From: Wurfbainia villosa
Taxonomy: Eukaryota > Streptophyta > Magnoliopsida > Zingiberales > Zingiberaceae
Reading direction: 5' to 3'
DNA length: 64,000 bases
Assembly: GCA_025175895.1 (NCBI GenBank)
Contig: CM045987.1
Location: 111,589,040 to 111,653,039, forward strand
Part shown: positions 44,519-55,664 of the stretch, in pieces
Numbering within the stretch: position 1 is the first letter of the stretch
Layout: every line of letters starts with the position of its first letter
Position numbers and translations under genes: made by a program
Notes under the pieces: generated by a model
Seen by the model: only the letters and a program-made list of their open reading frames with translations
What the model was told of the DNA's origin: nothing
The model's database searches: none

Positions 44519-45560
44519 ATGGTTTCCAATTTTGTGTGTTTAGGATTCGGTTACTTTTATGCACTTTTCATATATTATATGTGTCGGATAATAGTAGGAT
44601 GTGCATAGGTTAACTTTTTGGTTGCAGGCATAGGATCCAACTATTATGGCCATATGTGTGTATGTGATTGTTTGTGTGTAATTGTATATTTTGTTGAATC
44701 CTCGGGGTTGACGAGGCTAGTATTTAATTTTTATAATTAGATACGACATTGTTTAGCCACTCTTTTTATTTTAGTTTACTTTCGATCTAGATTTTATGTA
44801 CACTCCCTCATGGAGTATAGGATCGATGGATGTAAATTAAAATAGTTTTTTCTCGGCTCGGATCTCCGGATGGCTTGTACATGACGTAGGGAGGAACGAA
44901 TGAGATGGACATACGACGGGAGGCATATTGGAGACAAAAGCCATAATAGTTGGAAAATATTTCTTTTTCATATTTATTGCTTATTGTTTGATATGCATGT
45001 TGTAGGCTAGAAAATTCCTCAATTTTAAATTACTAAGTGGGAGAGGGATATTTTTATAAATTCCCACGGCCTCCATTACGATTTGACATGTGATGCAAAA
45101 AAACTTGCGCGTCGGCTCTGAGTGCCTTCCTTTCCATCGGATGAGTTTGTTTGCGGATCACAAGGTCGAATATGTTTATAGAAAATTATTAAGGAGCGTG
45201 TGTACTTCCCCATCGGAAGGCACATAACCCGAGATAATTACCTTGGTACCGAGTAATGGTGAACAATTAGATACAAATATAAGTATCCTCTCCATCAGAG
45301 TCACTGCTTTTATTTATAGGGCCGAAGAAGAACCAACTATTAATTTTATTTGTCAAAAAGTTAGGTTGACAAGATAGTAAAATTAATGGGTAAAACCTCC
45401 TCTTACAAATGTAGAATTCATATATGTCCACACTATCATGGCATACGATATTCTTGATGTTTTGAGGTGTTGGTTGATTTTGAAATTTTATTGTTTGAGG
45501 AATCAATAATTTTTTGAAATCTAATATTTTGATATATGTGATTCTTAGTTTTTTTTCAAA
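44519..45560 (+). other. 5' leader of F
   Basis: About 1 kb between primer site and gag with no gene. It is AT-rich, with no strong repeat noticed. Confidence 0.6.
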
Positions 45561-46315
45561 ATGACTTTCAACCCGCTTGCTGTGATACTGAAAGAAAATA
45601 AACTTACTGGACCCAATTATGTTGATTGGAAGAGGAATCTTGACATTGTCTTGACTGCTGAGGAATACAAATATGTACTCCTCGAAGAGTGCCCTCCTAA
45701 TCCTGCGGATGATTCTGGGGAAAGGAGAAGGAGAGTTATAAGAAGTGGATCAAGGCCGAAAAGATGGCGCGGTGTTACATTTTGGCATCTATGTCAAATG
45801 TACTGCAACATCAGCATCAAGTCATGCCCACTGCTTATGACATGATGCTCAATCTCAAAGAGCTTTTCGGACACCAGAATCGGGCAGCTAGGCAGGAATC
45901 CATGAGGAACTTGATGACGACCACCATGATCGAGGGAACACCCGTGAGGGATCATGTTCTCAAGATGATGACTCATTTGAATAAGCTGGAAGTCCTCGGA
46001 GCTGAGATCGATGGGGAAACCCAGGTCGATATCATTCTCCAGTCTCTACCTAGGAGTTTTGAGCAGTTTCTCTTGAACTACAACATGAACAAGAGCTTCG
46101 AGTAACTCCAGCAGAGGGGCTTTTTCGTAGTGCTCAAAGAAGCCATGGTTGCCCAAAAGGTTTCTACTTCTAAGACGAAAGGCAAGAAGAAGAAGAAACA
46201 AGCTGGGGCAAAGGCGGTGGGAGGAACTCAGGGAGGAGTGAAGAAGCCGAAAGGCAAGTGCTTCACTTGCAAGCAGACTGGACACTGGAAGAAGGACTTC
46301 CTCAACCAGAAGTAG
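45561..46315 (+). pseudogene. copia Gag (F)
   Basis: Starts MTFNPLAVILKENKLTGPNY, the usual copia Gag head (LxxNKLxGxNYxxWKRNLxIVL). A shift near 45715 moves to the frame of 45764 (KMARCYILASMSNVLQHQHQ to LLNYNMNKSFE), and a TAA at 46103 precedes the basic linker (KTKGKKKKKQAGAK) and the zinc knuckle CFTCKQTGHWKKDF, whose last Cys is Phe. The capsid (UBN2) domain is otherwise complete. No start upstream is better; the leader has none in frame. Confidence 0.85.
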
Positions 46316-49300
46316 AACAAAGGTATATCTTTTGGTCTAGTCATTGAAACATGTTTAGCGGTGTTATCTACCGGCACTTGGTGTGTAGATACGGGAGCCA
46401 CTGATCATGTCTGCAATACTTTGCAGGGGTTCTAGGAAACCGCATAACCGGGCCGAGGAGATTACTGATACTTGGGTGATGCCAATGAAGGTGGCAAGAA
46501 TGGGAGATGTTTATTTGTCTTTTGAGAAAAATAAAGTTTTGGTTCTTAAGAATTGCCTTTATGTACCTTTATTTAGAAAGAATTTGATTTCATTTTCTAA
46601 ATTGTTTATGGATGGATATTCTATTTCTTTTAATGACAGAGTTGTTATAAAAAGAAATAGGGAGATTATCTGTTCTGGTGCATTGATAGGAAATTTATAT
46701 ACACTTGAACCAAAAGCTCCCACGATGCAAATAGAAGTTAATAACTCATCTTCTAATTCCAATAAGAGAAAAGAACCTTCGAAGATGAACCAAATGTATC
46801 TTTGACATCTAAGGCTTGGTCATATTAACCTAAGTAGAATTCAAAGGTTGATAGCTGATGGACCTCTGGGTTCATTAGTGGTGGAAGATTTCCCAACCTG
46901 CGAATCTTGCTTGGAGGGTAAAATGACCAAGAGGCCTTTTAAGGCCAAGGGGTATAGAGCCAAAGATGTGTTAGAATTGGTTCTTTCTGATTTGTGTGGT
47001 CCTATGTCTATCCAGGCTAGAAGTGGTTTTGAGTATTTCGTCTCTTTCATAGACGATTATTCAAGATATGTATATATTTACTTGATGCGCCGCAAGTCTG
47101 AATGCTTTGACAAGTTCAAATAATTCAAGGCTGATGTGGAGAAACATCATGGTAAAAGTATCAAGACACTACGATCTGATCGTGGTGGTGAGTACCTTCT
47201 AAGAGAGTTTAGGAATTACTTATCAGAGGCTGGGATTCAATCCCAATTGTCTGCACCTGGCACACCCCAACAGAATGGTGTAGTAGAGCGAAGGAATAGG
47301 ACTCTTATGGAGATGGTTAGATCGATGATGAGTTATTCTGAGTTGCCAGATTCGTTCTGGGGATATGCTCTAGATATGGCAGTGTATATTCTGAACTTTG
47401 TACCATCTAAATCAGTGCCTTCTACTCCCACAGAATTGTGGACTGGGCGAAAGTCTAGTCTAAGACATATTCGGATTTGGGAGAGTCCAGCACATGTGCT
47501 GAAGGCAGATGCTGGTAAGTTGGAACCTCGTACAGAAGTATGCATGTTCGTTGGCTATCCTAGAGGAACGAAAGGAGGTTTGTTTTATAGTCCTAGAGAT
47601 CACAGGGTGATCATTAGCACGAATGCCAGATTTCTAGAGGAAGATTATGTGATGAACCACAAGCCCATGAGTAAGATTATTCTAGAGGAATTGAAAGGGG
47701 AAGTCACTTCTTCAGTACCACCGGTACAAGAGGATATACCACAAGTCACTGCACCGCGTGTCATAGAGGATACACATGTGATACCTCGTCGTAGTGGGAG
47801 GGTTGTGAGACAGCCTGATAGATTCATGTTCTTGAGAGAATCTTTTGATTTGGTCCCTAGTGAATATGAACCTGATCCCTGGACATATGACGAGGCAATC
47901 CAAGATAAAGATGTGGTATCTTGGCAAAGCGCAATGAATGCTGAGATTGAATCTATGGATTCAAATCAGGTCTGGGAGCTAGTAGAACCACCCGATGGTG
48001 TAAAAACCATTGGATGCAAGTGGATCTACAAAAGAAAGAGAGGAATAGACGGAAAGGTTGAGACCTTCAAAGCAAGGCTTGTTGCGAAAGGGTATACTCA
48101 GAAAGAGAGTATCGATTATGAGGAGACCTTTTCGTCGGTAGTCATGCTTAAGTCTATCCGGATTCTCTTATGCATTGCTGCTCATATGGATTATGAGGTA
48201 TGGCAGATGGATGTCAAGACATCTTTCCTTAATGGAAGTCTTGAGGAAAACATCTATATGAAGCAACCAGAGGGATTCATTGAAAAGGGCAAAGAGCATC
48301 TTGTGTGCAAGCTTAATCGGTCCATTTATGGATTGAAGCAAGCTTCGAGGTCTTGGAACATCCGCTTTGATGAGGTAATCTAGTCTTATGAATTTATTCA
48401 AAGTCCGGATGAATCTTGTGTATACAAGAGATGTGACAAAAATGTAGTGGTATTTCTTGTACTATATGTAGATGACATTTTGTTAATTGGCAACAATGTT
48501 AAGGTGTTATCGGACGTAAGGGTATGGTTGTCCAAACAATTTGATATGAAGGACTTGGGAGAAGTGGGACACATCCTTGGGATCAAGGTTATAAGGGATC
48601 GCAGGAAAAAGATGTTGTGCTTATCTCAAGGTTCATACATAGACACCATTTTGGCTCATTTTAGCATGTAGAACTCCAAGAAGGGTTTTCTACCTTTCAG
48701 GCATGGAGTTCCTTTATCTAAGGAGATGTGTCCTAGAACATCTGAGGAGATGAAGGCAGTTCCTTATGCTTCGGCAGTAGGAAGCCTTATGTATGTGATG
48801 CTATGTACGAGACCAGATATCTGCTTGCCATGGGCATGGTCAGCAGATATCAGAGTAATCTAGGATATGGACATTGGACTGCGGTAAAGCATATATTGAA
48901 GTACTTGAGAAGGACTAGGGATTATATGCTAGTTTACCAGACAGACCAATTACTCTCTGTGGGTTACACAGATTCCGACTTCCAATCAAACAGGGATAAT
49001 AGTAAGTCTACCTCAGGTTTTGTGTTTACTTTGGGAGGTGGAGCCATTGTATGGAGGAGTGTCAAGCAGAAATGCATGGCGGACTCCACCATGGAAGCTG
49101 AGTATGTGGCAGCCTCTGAGGCGGCCAAAGAAGTTGTGTGGCTCAGGAACTTCTTGATGGACTTGGATGTGATTCCTGGTTTGCCCAGAACTATCACAAT
49201 TTATTGTGATAATAGTGGTGCAGTTGCAAACTCGAAGGAACCACGAGCCCATAAGACAAGTAAACACATAGAGCGCAAGTACCACCTGATACGAGAAATC

Positions 49301-49435
49301 ATAAAGAGAGGAGAAGTTGTTGTGGCCAAGATTACATCGGAGGATAACCTGGAAGATCCTTTCACTAAGGCCCTTCCGGCGAGAGCTTTTGATAGGCATG
49401 TGGAGGGAATAGGGATCAGATGTATGGCAGTTTGA
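46316..49435 (+). pseudogene. copia Pol: protease, integrase, reverse transcriptase, RNase H (F)
   Basis: Protease WCVDTGATDHVC (catalytic DTG intact) at about 46379. Pre-integrase LRLGHINLSRIQRL with CESCLEGK. Integrase D (LSDLCGP), D (FIDDYSRY), E (PQQNGVVERRNRT). Reverse transcriptase (KARLVAKGYTQKESIDYEETFS, DVKTSFLNG, YVDDILLIG near 48463). RNase H (YTDSDF, DSTMEAEYVAASEAAKEVVW, YCDNSGAV), ending GIRCMAV. Stops at about 46436, 46803, 47121, 48381 and 48669, and a shift near 48800. All catalytic residues I looked for survive, so decay is recent and mostly nonsense. It copied RNA into DNA and integrated it before inactivation. Confidence 0.9.
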
Positions 49436-49457
49436 GGACAGCATAGTCTTTTAGTAT

Positions 49458-49468
49458 AAGTGGGAGAT
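49458..49468 (+). other. Polypurine tract of F
   Basis: AAGTGGGAGAT adjacent to the 3' LTR; J has the same tract. Confidence 0.85.
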
Positions 49469-51357
49469 TGTTGGAATGTATACTGAAAAGTCTATCTTTT
49501 GTATGAACATCTTTATTTTGAAATAAGAATCACATTATCATTGTTTGCATATTTATGGTTATGCATATTGTCTAATACATTACATTGTAGATAACATGGT
49601 GTATAGTGTCACATGGTAGATCATGTTATCAGCTCCTTATAGAGTATAAGTAAAGGCTCATAACCGAGATGACTTTGGATAAACCATTGGTATGGTTGTA
49701 GTGTGATTTGGTATTTGTTTGTCTTGACCATAGAATCACACTAGTATACTTTGTGTGTATTGAGCAGGACCGACTTAGAGGTGATTTGATTCATTGTTGA
49801 CTACATAATCGATTCGGACCTCAGATATTATATTGTACATGCTCTTAATTCCGATATAATAACGGACACATATACTTAGTATTCATTTCTTTGATTTACC
49901 AATGGGCGAGATTTATAGAGTAAATCGATAGGCTCAGTAAGTTGGGAAATGATATTACTTATATGGTGTGTCGTTGATTATAGGAGGAAATCGTGTCCTA
50001 TATATTAGGATGATGATGTCCCCTTGAGGAGCTCATAAGGTTCATCATGTAAACCCTGCAGGTGGACTTGGTCCGGCATTATGATAAGGTTGAGTGGTAC
50101 TACTCATAGAGTTAGATGTAGATTAATTAATTGTCAGTAAATTAATTAATCGACGGACATTCGAGATCTTAAACACGGGGAAATAAATGTACAAATAATA
50201 TATGGAGCCCATATTAACTTATGGGGGTTGGTGAGGTAGATCAATGATAATCCTCTAGTGGAATGGATTATCATTAATGGATCGGACTTTATGTGGGCTT
50301 GATCCATTGGGTGGCCAAGATCCAACTCCTCCTCATGGTCTCTATTGTAGCCTATTAAAACCTCATGGAGCCTAGATCCGATGATGAAAAATAAAACTCT
50401 AGATCCGACAGTAGAGATTAAATCTCTAGATCCAATGGTTGAGATTAAATCTCTAGATCCGATGGTTGAGATTAAATCCCTAGATCCGATGGTTGAGATT
50501 AAATCCCTAGAACCGACGGTGGAGATTAAAACAAGGCTTAAGCCTAACTCTATAAAAGGAGGCTTAAGGTGGGAGGCAAGAGCAATTGGAGGCAAGGAGG
50601 GATTAGGGTTTGGGCGACAAGGGGCTTGGAGGCTTGGGCGGCCACAAACTTGGAAAGTTTTTTTTCTTCTTCTTCCTTAGGTGACCGACACCCATCCTCT
50701 CCTCTCCTCTCCTTGGTTGGCATCCAAAGCTTTTCTTTCTCTTCTCCTTGGTCGGTGGAAACAAGAGTTAGGGTGATTCCTTGGAGCTCTTGGCCGGCAC
50801 CCACCTTCCCCTCTCTTTGGGCCGGCGGCAAGCTTCAAGTTGGGAGCTTGTTGGTTGGTCCTAGATAGAGGAGAGTTTTGATTATATACTTCCTCTTGTT
50901 CGGACCGAGCAAGGAAAGGAAGATCGTGATCTAGGAGGCTTCGACTTTTGGAAGATCGTCGCCCACACGACGTTCAAAAGGAGGAAGGACATACAATAGA
51001 AGATCGAGAGGTATAAATTTTGCTTGTTTATATTCTTTTGTATTATGTCTATAATTGTTTTACAATTATATGCATGTTGTATGTTTTGTTTTGTGGCTAA
51101 ATTAACTTGGACCCCGAATACAAACACAAAAGCCGGCGATCCATACATCGTCTATTCCGCGGCTATTCGTAGAATAGAGGTGGGTGACTTGAACAACAAG
51201 TTTGTTCAAGTGACCACTCTAATCGAATAGCACGACGATAAAATGGTAGCTTGGGTAATCCCTCCATGTCAAGGATAAATTTTTTATCTGGGTTGTAGAA
51301 GGGATCGCCATGAACAAGCGACCGAGTTGAAGTGGGAAGCGAAGTTTCCTACCTTCA
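49469..51357 (+). repeat. 3' LTR of F
   Basis: 1889 bp, TGTTGGAATG...CTACCTTCA. Compared with the 5' LTR it has one extra 27-bp minisatellite unit. TATAAAAGG at 50551-50559. Confidence 0.9.
50397..50531 (+). repeat. 27-bp minisatellite, five units, F 3' LTR
   Basis: Same unit as 43568-43675 but five copies; the added unit accounts for the length difference between the two LTRs. Confidence 0.88.
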
Positions 51358-51362
51358 ATCGC

Positions 51363-51705
51363 CTCAATCTGTTGGGCCGTCACACGACCATATGTTTCCA
51401 CACGGCCAGGACGTGTGCGGCCTTGGGGTGGCTGATCTCGCCCATTGGACATGGTCGTGTGTAGCCACATGCCCTAGCTGTGTCCCATTCTACTTCTAGC
51501 TGCAAAATGCCCTTCTTTTGCTCCGAAAGTGCATCTTTTTTTCCCGAAATGCTCTCCTACACACAAAAGTACAAAGAGTAGACCTCCGAACCAGAAAATA
51601 GGAAATGCATGCAAAACAAAGTAACATACACATGAAATTAACATGAAATGTAATGAGATATGAGCGAAAACTACTCCTAAAACCTTATATGTTTTGCTCA
51701 CATCA
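51363..51705 (-). repeat. 5' LTR of D, part 2
   Basis: Completes 41614-42640 (1027 plus 343 gives 1370 bp). It contains the U3 CACACGGCC palindromes at 51370-51480. Confidence 0.87.
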
Positions 51706-51710
51706 CTAGT

Positions 51711-52358
51711 CCTAGAATCAGAGAATCTACTCCATGAATGCGAAAAAAGAATCATAAGGCATTGTTGAATTCATATATACAAGATAAAGTATGGAAAGAA
51801 TATAGATTACAATGCGTTGAGGCTCTTCTCTCTGGCATTGAGGTGCAGAACTTGGATCTGTAGCGGCTTCCTTCCTCCCCATTGCGAGTTTTTGAAGCTT
51901 TTTAGGGCTTCGGAGTGTTGTCCCGACCGTCGTGCCTCCTCTAGGATTTTGGGCATGGCTTTCTTTATATAGAATGAGGTTGGCTCTTCACAAAATCCAG
52001 AAAAAACTTAATCATGCCAAAATGCTTGGCTGCCACACGACATTGTGTTTCCACATGGCCAGGTCGTGTGTGGTCCTGTGGTGGCCAATCTCAAGCTTTG
52101 GACACGGTCATATGTAGCCACACGCTCTGGTCATGTGCCCTACTGCATCCAGCTGCCTAATGCCCTTTTTCACTATGAAAGTGTGCCGTTTTCCCCATGA
52201 AATACTATCCTGCACACGAAAGTATAAATAGTTAATCTCCGAACTAGAAAATAAGAAATACATGCAAAACAAAGTAAAATATGCATGAAACAAACATAAA
52301 ATGAAATGAGATGTGAGCCAAAACTATTTCTAAAATCCTATATGTTTTGCTCACATCA
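51711..52358 (-). repeat. 5' LTR of A, distal part
   Basis: Completes 26038-26786 (749 plus 648 gives 1397 bp). Minus-strand TATA box at 51963-51972. It is followed by AGTAT at 52359-52363, A's right target duplication. Confidence 0.88.
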
Positions 52359-53221
52359 AGTATCAATTGTGTAAGTTTTATATTCGTGTATATTTGTGTT
52401 CTTCTTTTGTATCTAACATTACAAGAAAATGGAAAACCTTAAAATGGTGAATTCTGCCGTACCAAGGACTCAGGGGAGAGTTCGGAGAAAGGTATAATCA
52501 TTAATTTAAATTATAAGTTTCATATTATATGTTTTAAGTGCAGGGAGAGATGACACTACAAAAATAAGTATCATACTTGTAAGATTCAGGCTGCACAACT
52601 GGTGGCAAAGGAGGCACCAATGCCAGGAGTCCGGAGGAACAAGGAGCACATTATGTGCTTCAGGTGTAGAAAATTCGATCACTACAAGAATCAATGTCCA
52701 AATAGGAGGAAAAGGTCCACAGAATTAGGGGATGCGACTCAAGTTAGTAAACTTAAAGTTTTTGAAAATCTAATTTTTAAAATGCATGATAATTTAGCTC
52801 ATTACAATAAATTATGTATTAATTCTAGTATTACTAGTCATGATAATTTAATGTTAGACAAATCCAGTAAATCAGTTGATTTTAATTCAACTAATAGTAG
52901 TCAATTAACTAACACAATTAATATATTTTTTTAATAATTCTGATTTAATAACTATAAATAATAAAATTATTAATAAAGAAAATGATCAATTTAATCTGAC
53001 CATTGATGAAATTAATTGAAAACTTGATCAAATTTTTAGTTGAGTCAACTTAGATCTAGATCAAACCAAGACTAAAATCAATCTAGGAGTTAATTGGATT
53101 GATCAAACACTAGATCATAACCATCAAACCCTAGGTCAGTAATGATACTACTATAATATGGTTTAGGAGCTAGAAAAAGGAGTTATGATTGATAAGAGGA
53201 AATAAGAGGGAAGGATTACAG
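52359..53221 (+). pseudogene. Gag C-terminal part of element C and downstream DNA
   Basis: A first zinc knuckle is decayed: CFKCRER-stop-HYKNKY (Gly codon now TGA, last Cys now Tyr) at 52540. A frame at 52602-52934 has an intact second knuckle, CFRCRKFDHYKNQC, then Asn/Ser-rich sequence. Two knuckles spaced by a basic linker copy the B1/B2 plan (GHYKSKC ... GHYRSQC). No pol follows; DNA from 52935 is AT-rich, then becomes G-rich near 53200 as gypsy G2 begins. This continues element C from 6302. Confidence 0.6.
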
Positions 53222-53793
53222 TGTAGGATATATACTATAGTTTAGCAAGACCCAACTCTGGAAATAAACCGAGTTGATGAGGTAGGATCTTAGGGAAGGA
53301 AAAGGAAGTCTGGTTATCAAAATGAAACTAGATAGTGACTCGGAAAAAGTAAGTTAGGTAGAGGGGGTGGCACCTCAGGCAGCCGAGTTAGGTTAGTAGC
53401 CAGAACAAGGACAAGCACCAACTCGAGAAAGTTGAGGTGGGTTACAAGTACATGTGCCCAATGGTCAATGTAAGGTCAAATATCAACTCAAAGAGCCGAG
53501 TTAAGTTTTAGGCACCTCGGTTTGAATAATTAGAATGGTGCATGGAAGCAAGTCGGGAAAAAATGCCAAGCCAGTGGCGAGGCAACTTGGGAAACACAGC
53601 TGAGTTAGGATAAGGATAAGAAGAGGTGACTAGGAGAAAGAAGAACTCCCTAATGAGGTGAGGATAAAGAAAAGGGCTCCTTATCATGAGAGTTTGTTAC
53701 GCAATGTAACAAACCAGGATACTTAGAGGACCCCACAGAAGATTCTTAGTAGCCTCCACTCACTAATATCATAATAGAATTATTCTTCAGGTT
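53222..53793 (+). repeat. 5' LTR of G2, part 1
   Basis: G/A-rich LTR DNA with repeated GAGTTAGG- and CCGAGTT-like words. It ends at the J insertion; the sequence resumes at 60963. Left boundary uncertain. Confidence 0.55.
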
Positions 53794-53798
53794 GGAAG

Positions 53799-55650
53799 TG
53801 TAGGGATCTCTTATGCAAAATAGCATATGCGCAACGGAAAAATAGGATCCCTTCCAAGTGATCCTTGCGAAAGAAAAACTTTGTACAAAAATAAATTTCT
53901 CAAAACATATCTTATAGAAGAATATTACCTTTGTTGCGTGCCCTTTTGAAATCCCGCTTCTCCTTGGGTTGTTGGATCTTTTAGCACGTTCAAATGTCTG
54001 TGCCTCTATATGTATCCACACGAGCAAGCTCTTGTCTCACAAAAGAAACTAGAAGAGCTCTCCTTTACTTCTTGCTAGAGAAGTCCCTAAAGGAGAGGAA
54101 GGTAGGGCAAAAGAGAAAGGAAGAAGAAGACTACTCTTCTTACTACACTCACAAAAGACACACAACCAAAGCCTCTCACCACCAAGCTCTCTCCAAGCCT
54201 CAAGCTTCAACCATTTGGCCGGCCACCCCATGGGGTGTTTTATAGGATTGAAAAACCTTTCACCTCCTATCACATTCAATGCAATCAATTGCATTGAAAC
54301 ATAATCAAACAAGGAGTTACACTCCTTGTTTGGCCGGCCACATGTGGAGGAAATCCAAAGGTCAAAACCCTTTGTCTCCTTCCACCTCATCAAGCTTAGG
54401 TGGCATGCTTAGGTGGCATGCTTATGTGACATTCATGCATGTTGAATTAATCTTATTAATCCAATAAGCTTATGTTATTATATTGAATTAATCTCATTAA
54501 ATCAATAAGGTAACATATTGAATTAATCTTATTAAATCAATTAAGCTTAGCATATTGAATTAATCTCATTAAATCAATAAGCTAAAATTCTCATTAAGCT
54601 TAAAGTCCAAAAACCATTTTGTACTTAAGCTCATTCCCAAATTATTCTAGTCAAACTAGAATGCACTAATTCTTCTAATCATCATGCTCTTTGTGTGTGA
54701 CCCTATAGGCTCTCATAACGTTGGCAGTGGATCTAAACTCTTTTAGATACACAAGAAATGAGCGGCATCTAGCAATACATCATTGCTACCCAAGTTACGA
54801 AATAAGTCAAGATCCGACTAACCTTTCCGTGACTACTATAATGTATGACCGTGTCCTTCTATCCTTGATATCAGATTGACCAATGAGGCATAGACCGTGT
54901 CATCCTCGATCAATCTATGTGTTTCTTGATCCCTGAGTAAACTAACTCAAACAAATGAGCTCAATATCTCATATTGACTCATTCGAGCATGGCCATGCAT
55001 TTTAGTAGTTCTACTCAATCAAGGGGCCCACAGATATCACTCCCGTCATATGGGAGGGATAGATCCCATCTACATCACTCACATCCCTCCGCATAATTTG
55101 TTATATACCCAGTAATCGCCTTTATGGTACACCCTGTTACGGGTGATGTTTGACGATACCAAAGTACATAACTCCTTATGTAGGGAACCGTAGTGACTTC
55201 AGGTTTGAGGACTATTCATACCAATAGTCACATGAGAAAGTTTATGACACTCATATGACGATCCATGAAACTTTCTCATGGCGGGTCAGTTCAGTATATA
55301 TTCTCTAATATATACCCATGTGTCAACTTGATATCATATATCCATGACTTGTGAGATCAAGTCATCAATTGACCTACATGCTAGTCTTTATGTATTAATA
55401 TTGCCCTTGCATATTAATACTTGACTAGGAACATTTAGGAAAGTGTTCTCTACAGCCTCTCATAATCAATTCTGCCAATTGATGTGCTGTAGATAAGAAC
55501 CTACTTTTCTAGGGCATTATTATATATTTAATTTAGCTGGCACAAGAAAGACGTAAATATATAATAACCAATCCTTTGCCTTTATAGAATATGATACAAA
55601 ATATTCTCTATTCAACCATCACATGATTGGTTCTAGGGCTATAACTAACA
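53799..55650 (-). repeat. 3' LTR of J
   Basis: TGTAGGGATCTC...ATAACTAACA, 1852 bp. Minus-strand TATAAAAC at 54237-54244. Four units of about 40 bp (TGAATTAATCT-ATTAAATCAATAAG) lie at 54442-54586. Short frames inside are not genes. Confidence 0.88.
54442..54586 (-). repeat. AT-rich tandem repeat in J LTR
   Basis: Four imperfect units around ATTGAATTAATCTCATTAAA followed by TCAATAAG, upstream of the LTR TATA on the minus strand. Confidence 0.8.
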
Positions 55651-55660
55651 ATCTCCCACT
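55651..55660 (-). other. Polypurine tract of J
   Basis: The minus strand reads AGTGGGAGAT, adjacent to the 3' LTR. Confidence 0.82.
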
Positions 55661-55664
55661 AGCA

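Larger units (their letters stand above)
42641..51357 (+). mobile_element. Full-length copia element F
   Basis: 8.7 kb on the plus strand, flanked by ATCGC (42636-42640 and 51358-51362). LTRs of 1863 and 1889 bp, tRNA-Met primer site, gag, protease, integrase, reverse transcriptase, RNase H, polypurine tract. LTRs are nearly identical apart from one minisatellite unit, so F is one of the younger insertions, but the frame has about seven stops and two or three shifts. Confidence 0.9.
26787..51705 (-). mobile_element. Athila-like non-autonomous gypsy element D
   Basis: Flanked by CTAGT (26782-26786 and 51706-51710). Its own sequence is 26787-27920, 37337-42640 and 51363-51705, about 6.8 kb. 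Minus-strand order: LTR, tRNA-Asp-type primer site, a Gag zinc-knuckle fragment and acidic frame, the stem-loop, an ATHILA ORF-1-like protein, polypurine tract, LTR. It has no protease, reverse transcriptase or integrase. Each LTR holds one copia insertion (E in the 3' LTR, F in the 5' LTR). Both LTRs sum to 1370 bp once inserts and one target copy are removed. Confidence 0.88.
6303..52358 (-). mobile_element. Athila-like gypsy element A, host of the main nest
   Basis: It is bounded by AGTAT at 6298-6302 and 52359-52363. LTRs begin TGATGTGAGC and end GCATCA when read on the minus strand. Gene order on that strand is LTR, tRNA-Asp-type primer site, gag, protease, a conserved stem-loop, the tail of an ATHILA ORF-1-like coiled-coil protein, polypurine tract, LTR. 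No reverse transcriptase, integrase or RNase H is present between protease and stem-loop, so A was non-autonomous. Its own sequence is 6303-9758, 22473-23822, 25266-26786 and 51711-52358; the rest is nested insertions B1, I and D. Confidence 0.88.
4993..53221 (+). mobile_element. Gag-only LTR element C, split by nest A
   Basis: It begins with TGTTGGTGCAGGG inside the H1 gag. It has an LTR, a tRNA-Met primer site and about 320 bp of leader. The element is then split at 6302 by element A and resumes at 52364 with a CCHC zinc-knuckle reading frame that runs into non-coding AT-rich DNA near 53160. Its LTR start and PBS resemble those of B1/B2, so I group them as one family. No 3' LTR is seen: the right side ends near 53221, where gypsy G2 appears to begin. 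G2 may therefore have inserted into C, or C's end may be deleted. The right limit is approximate. Confidence 0.55.

Noticed and set aside
52553..52567. CACTACAAAAATAAG, looking like a CACTA transposon terminus
   Set aside because: It is the codon string for the zinc knuckle HYKNK of element C gag, matching CACTACAAGAGTAAG in B1.
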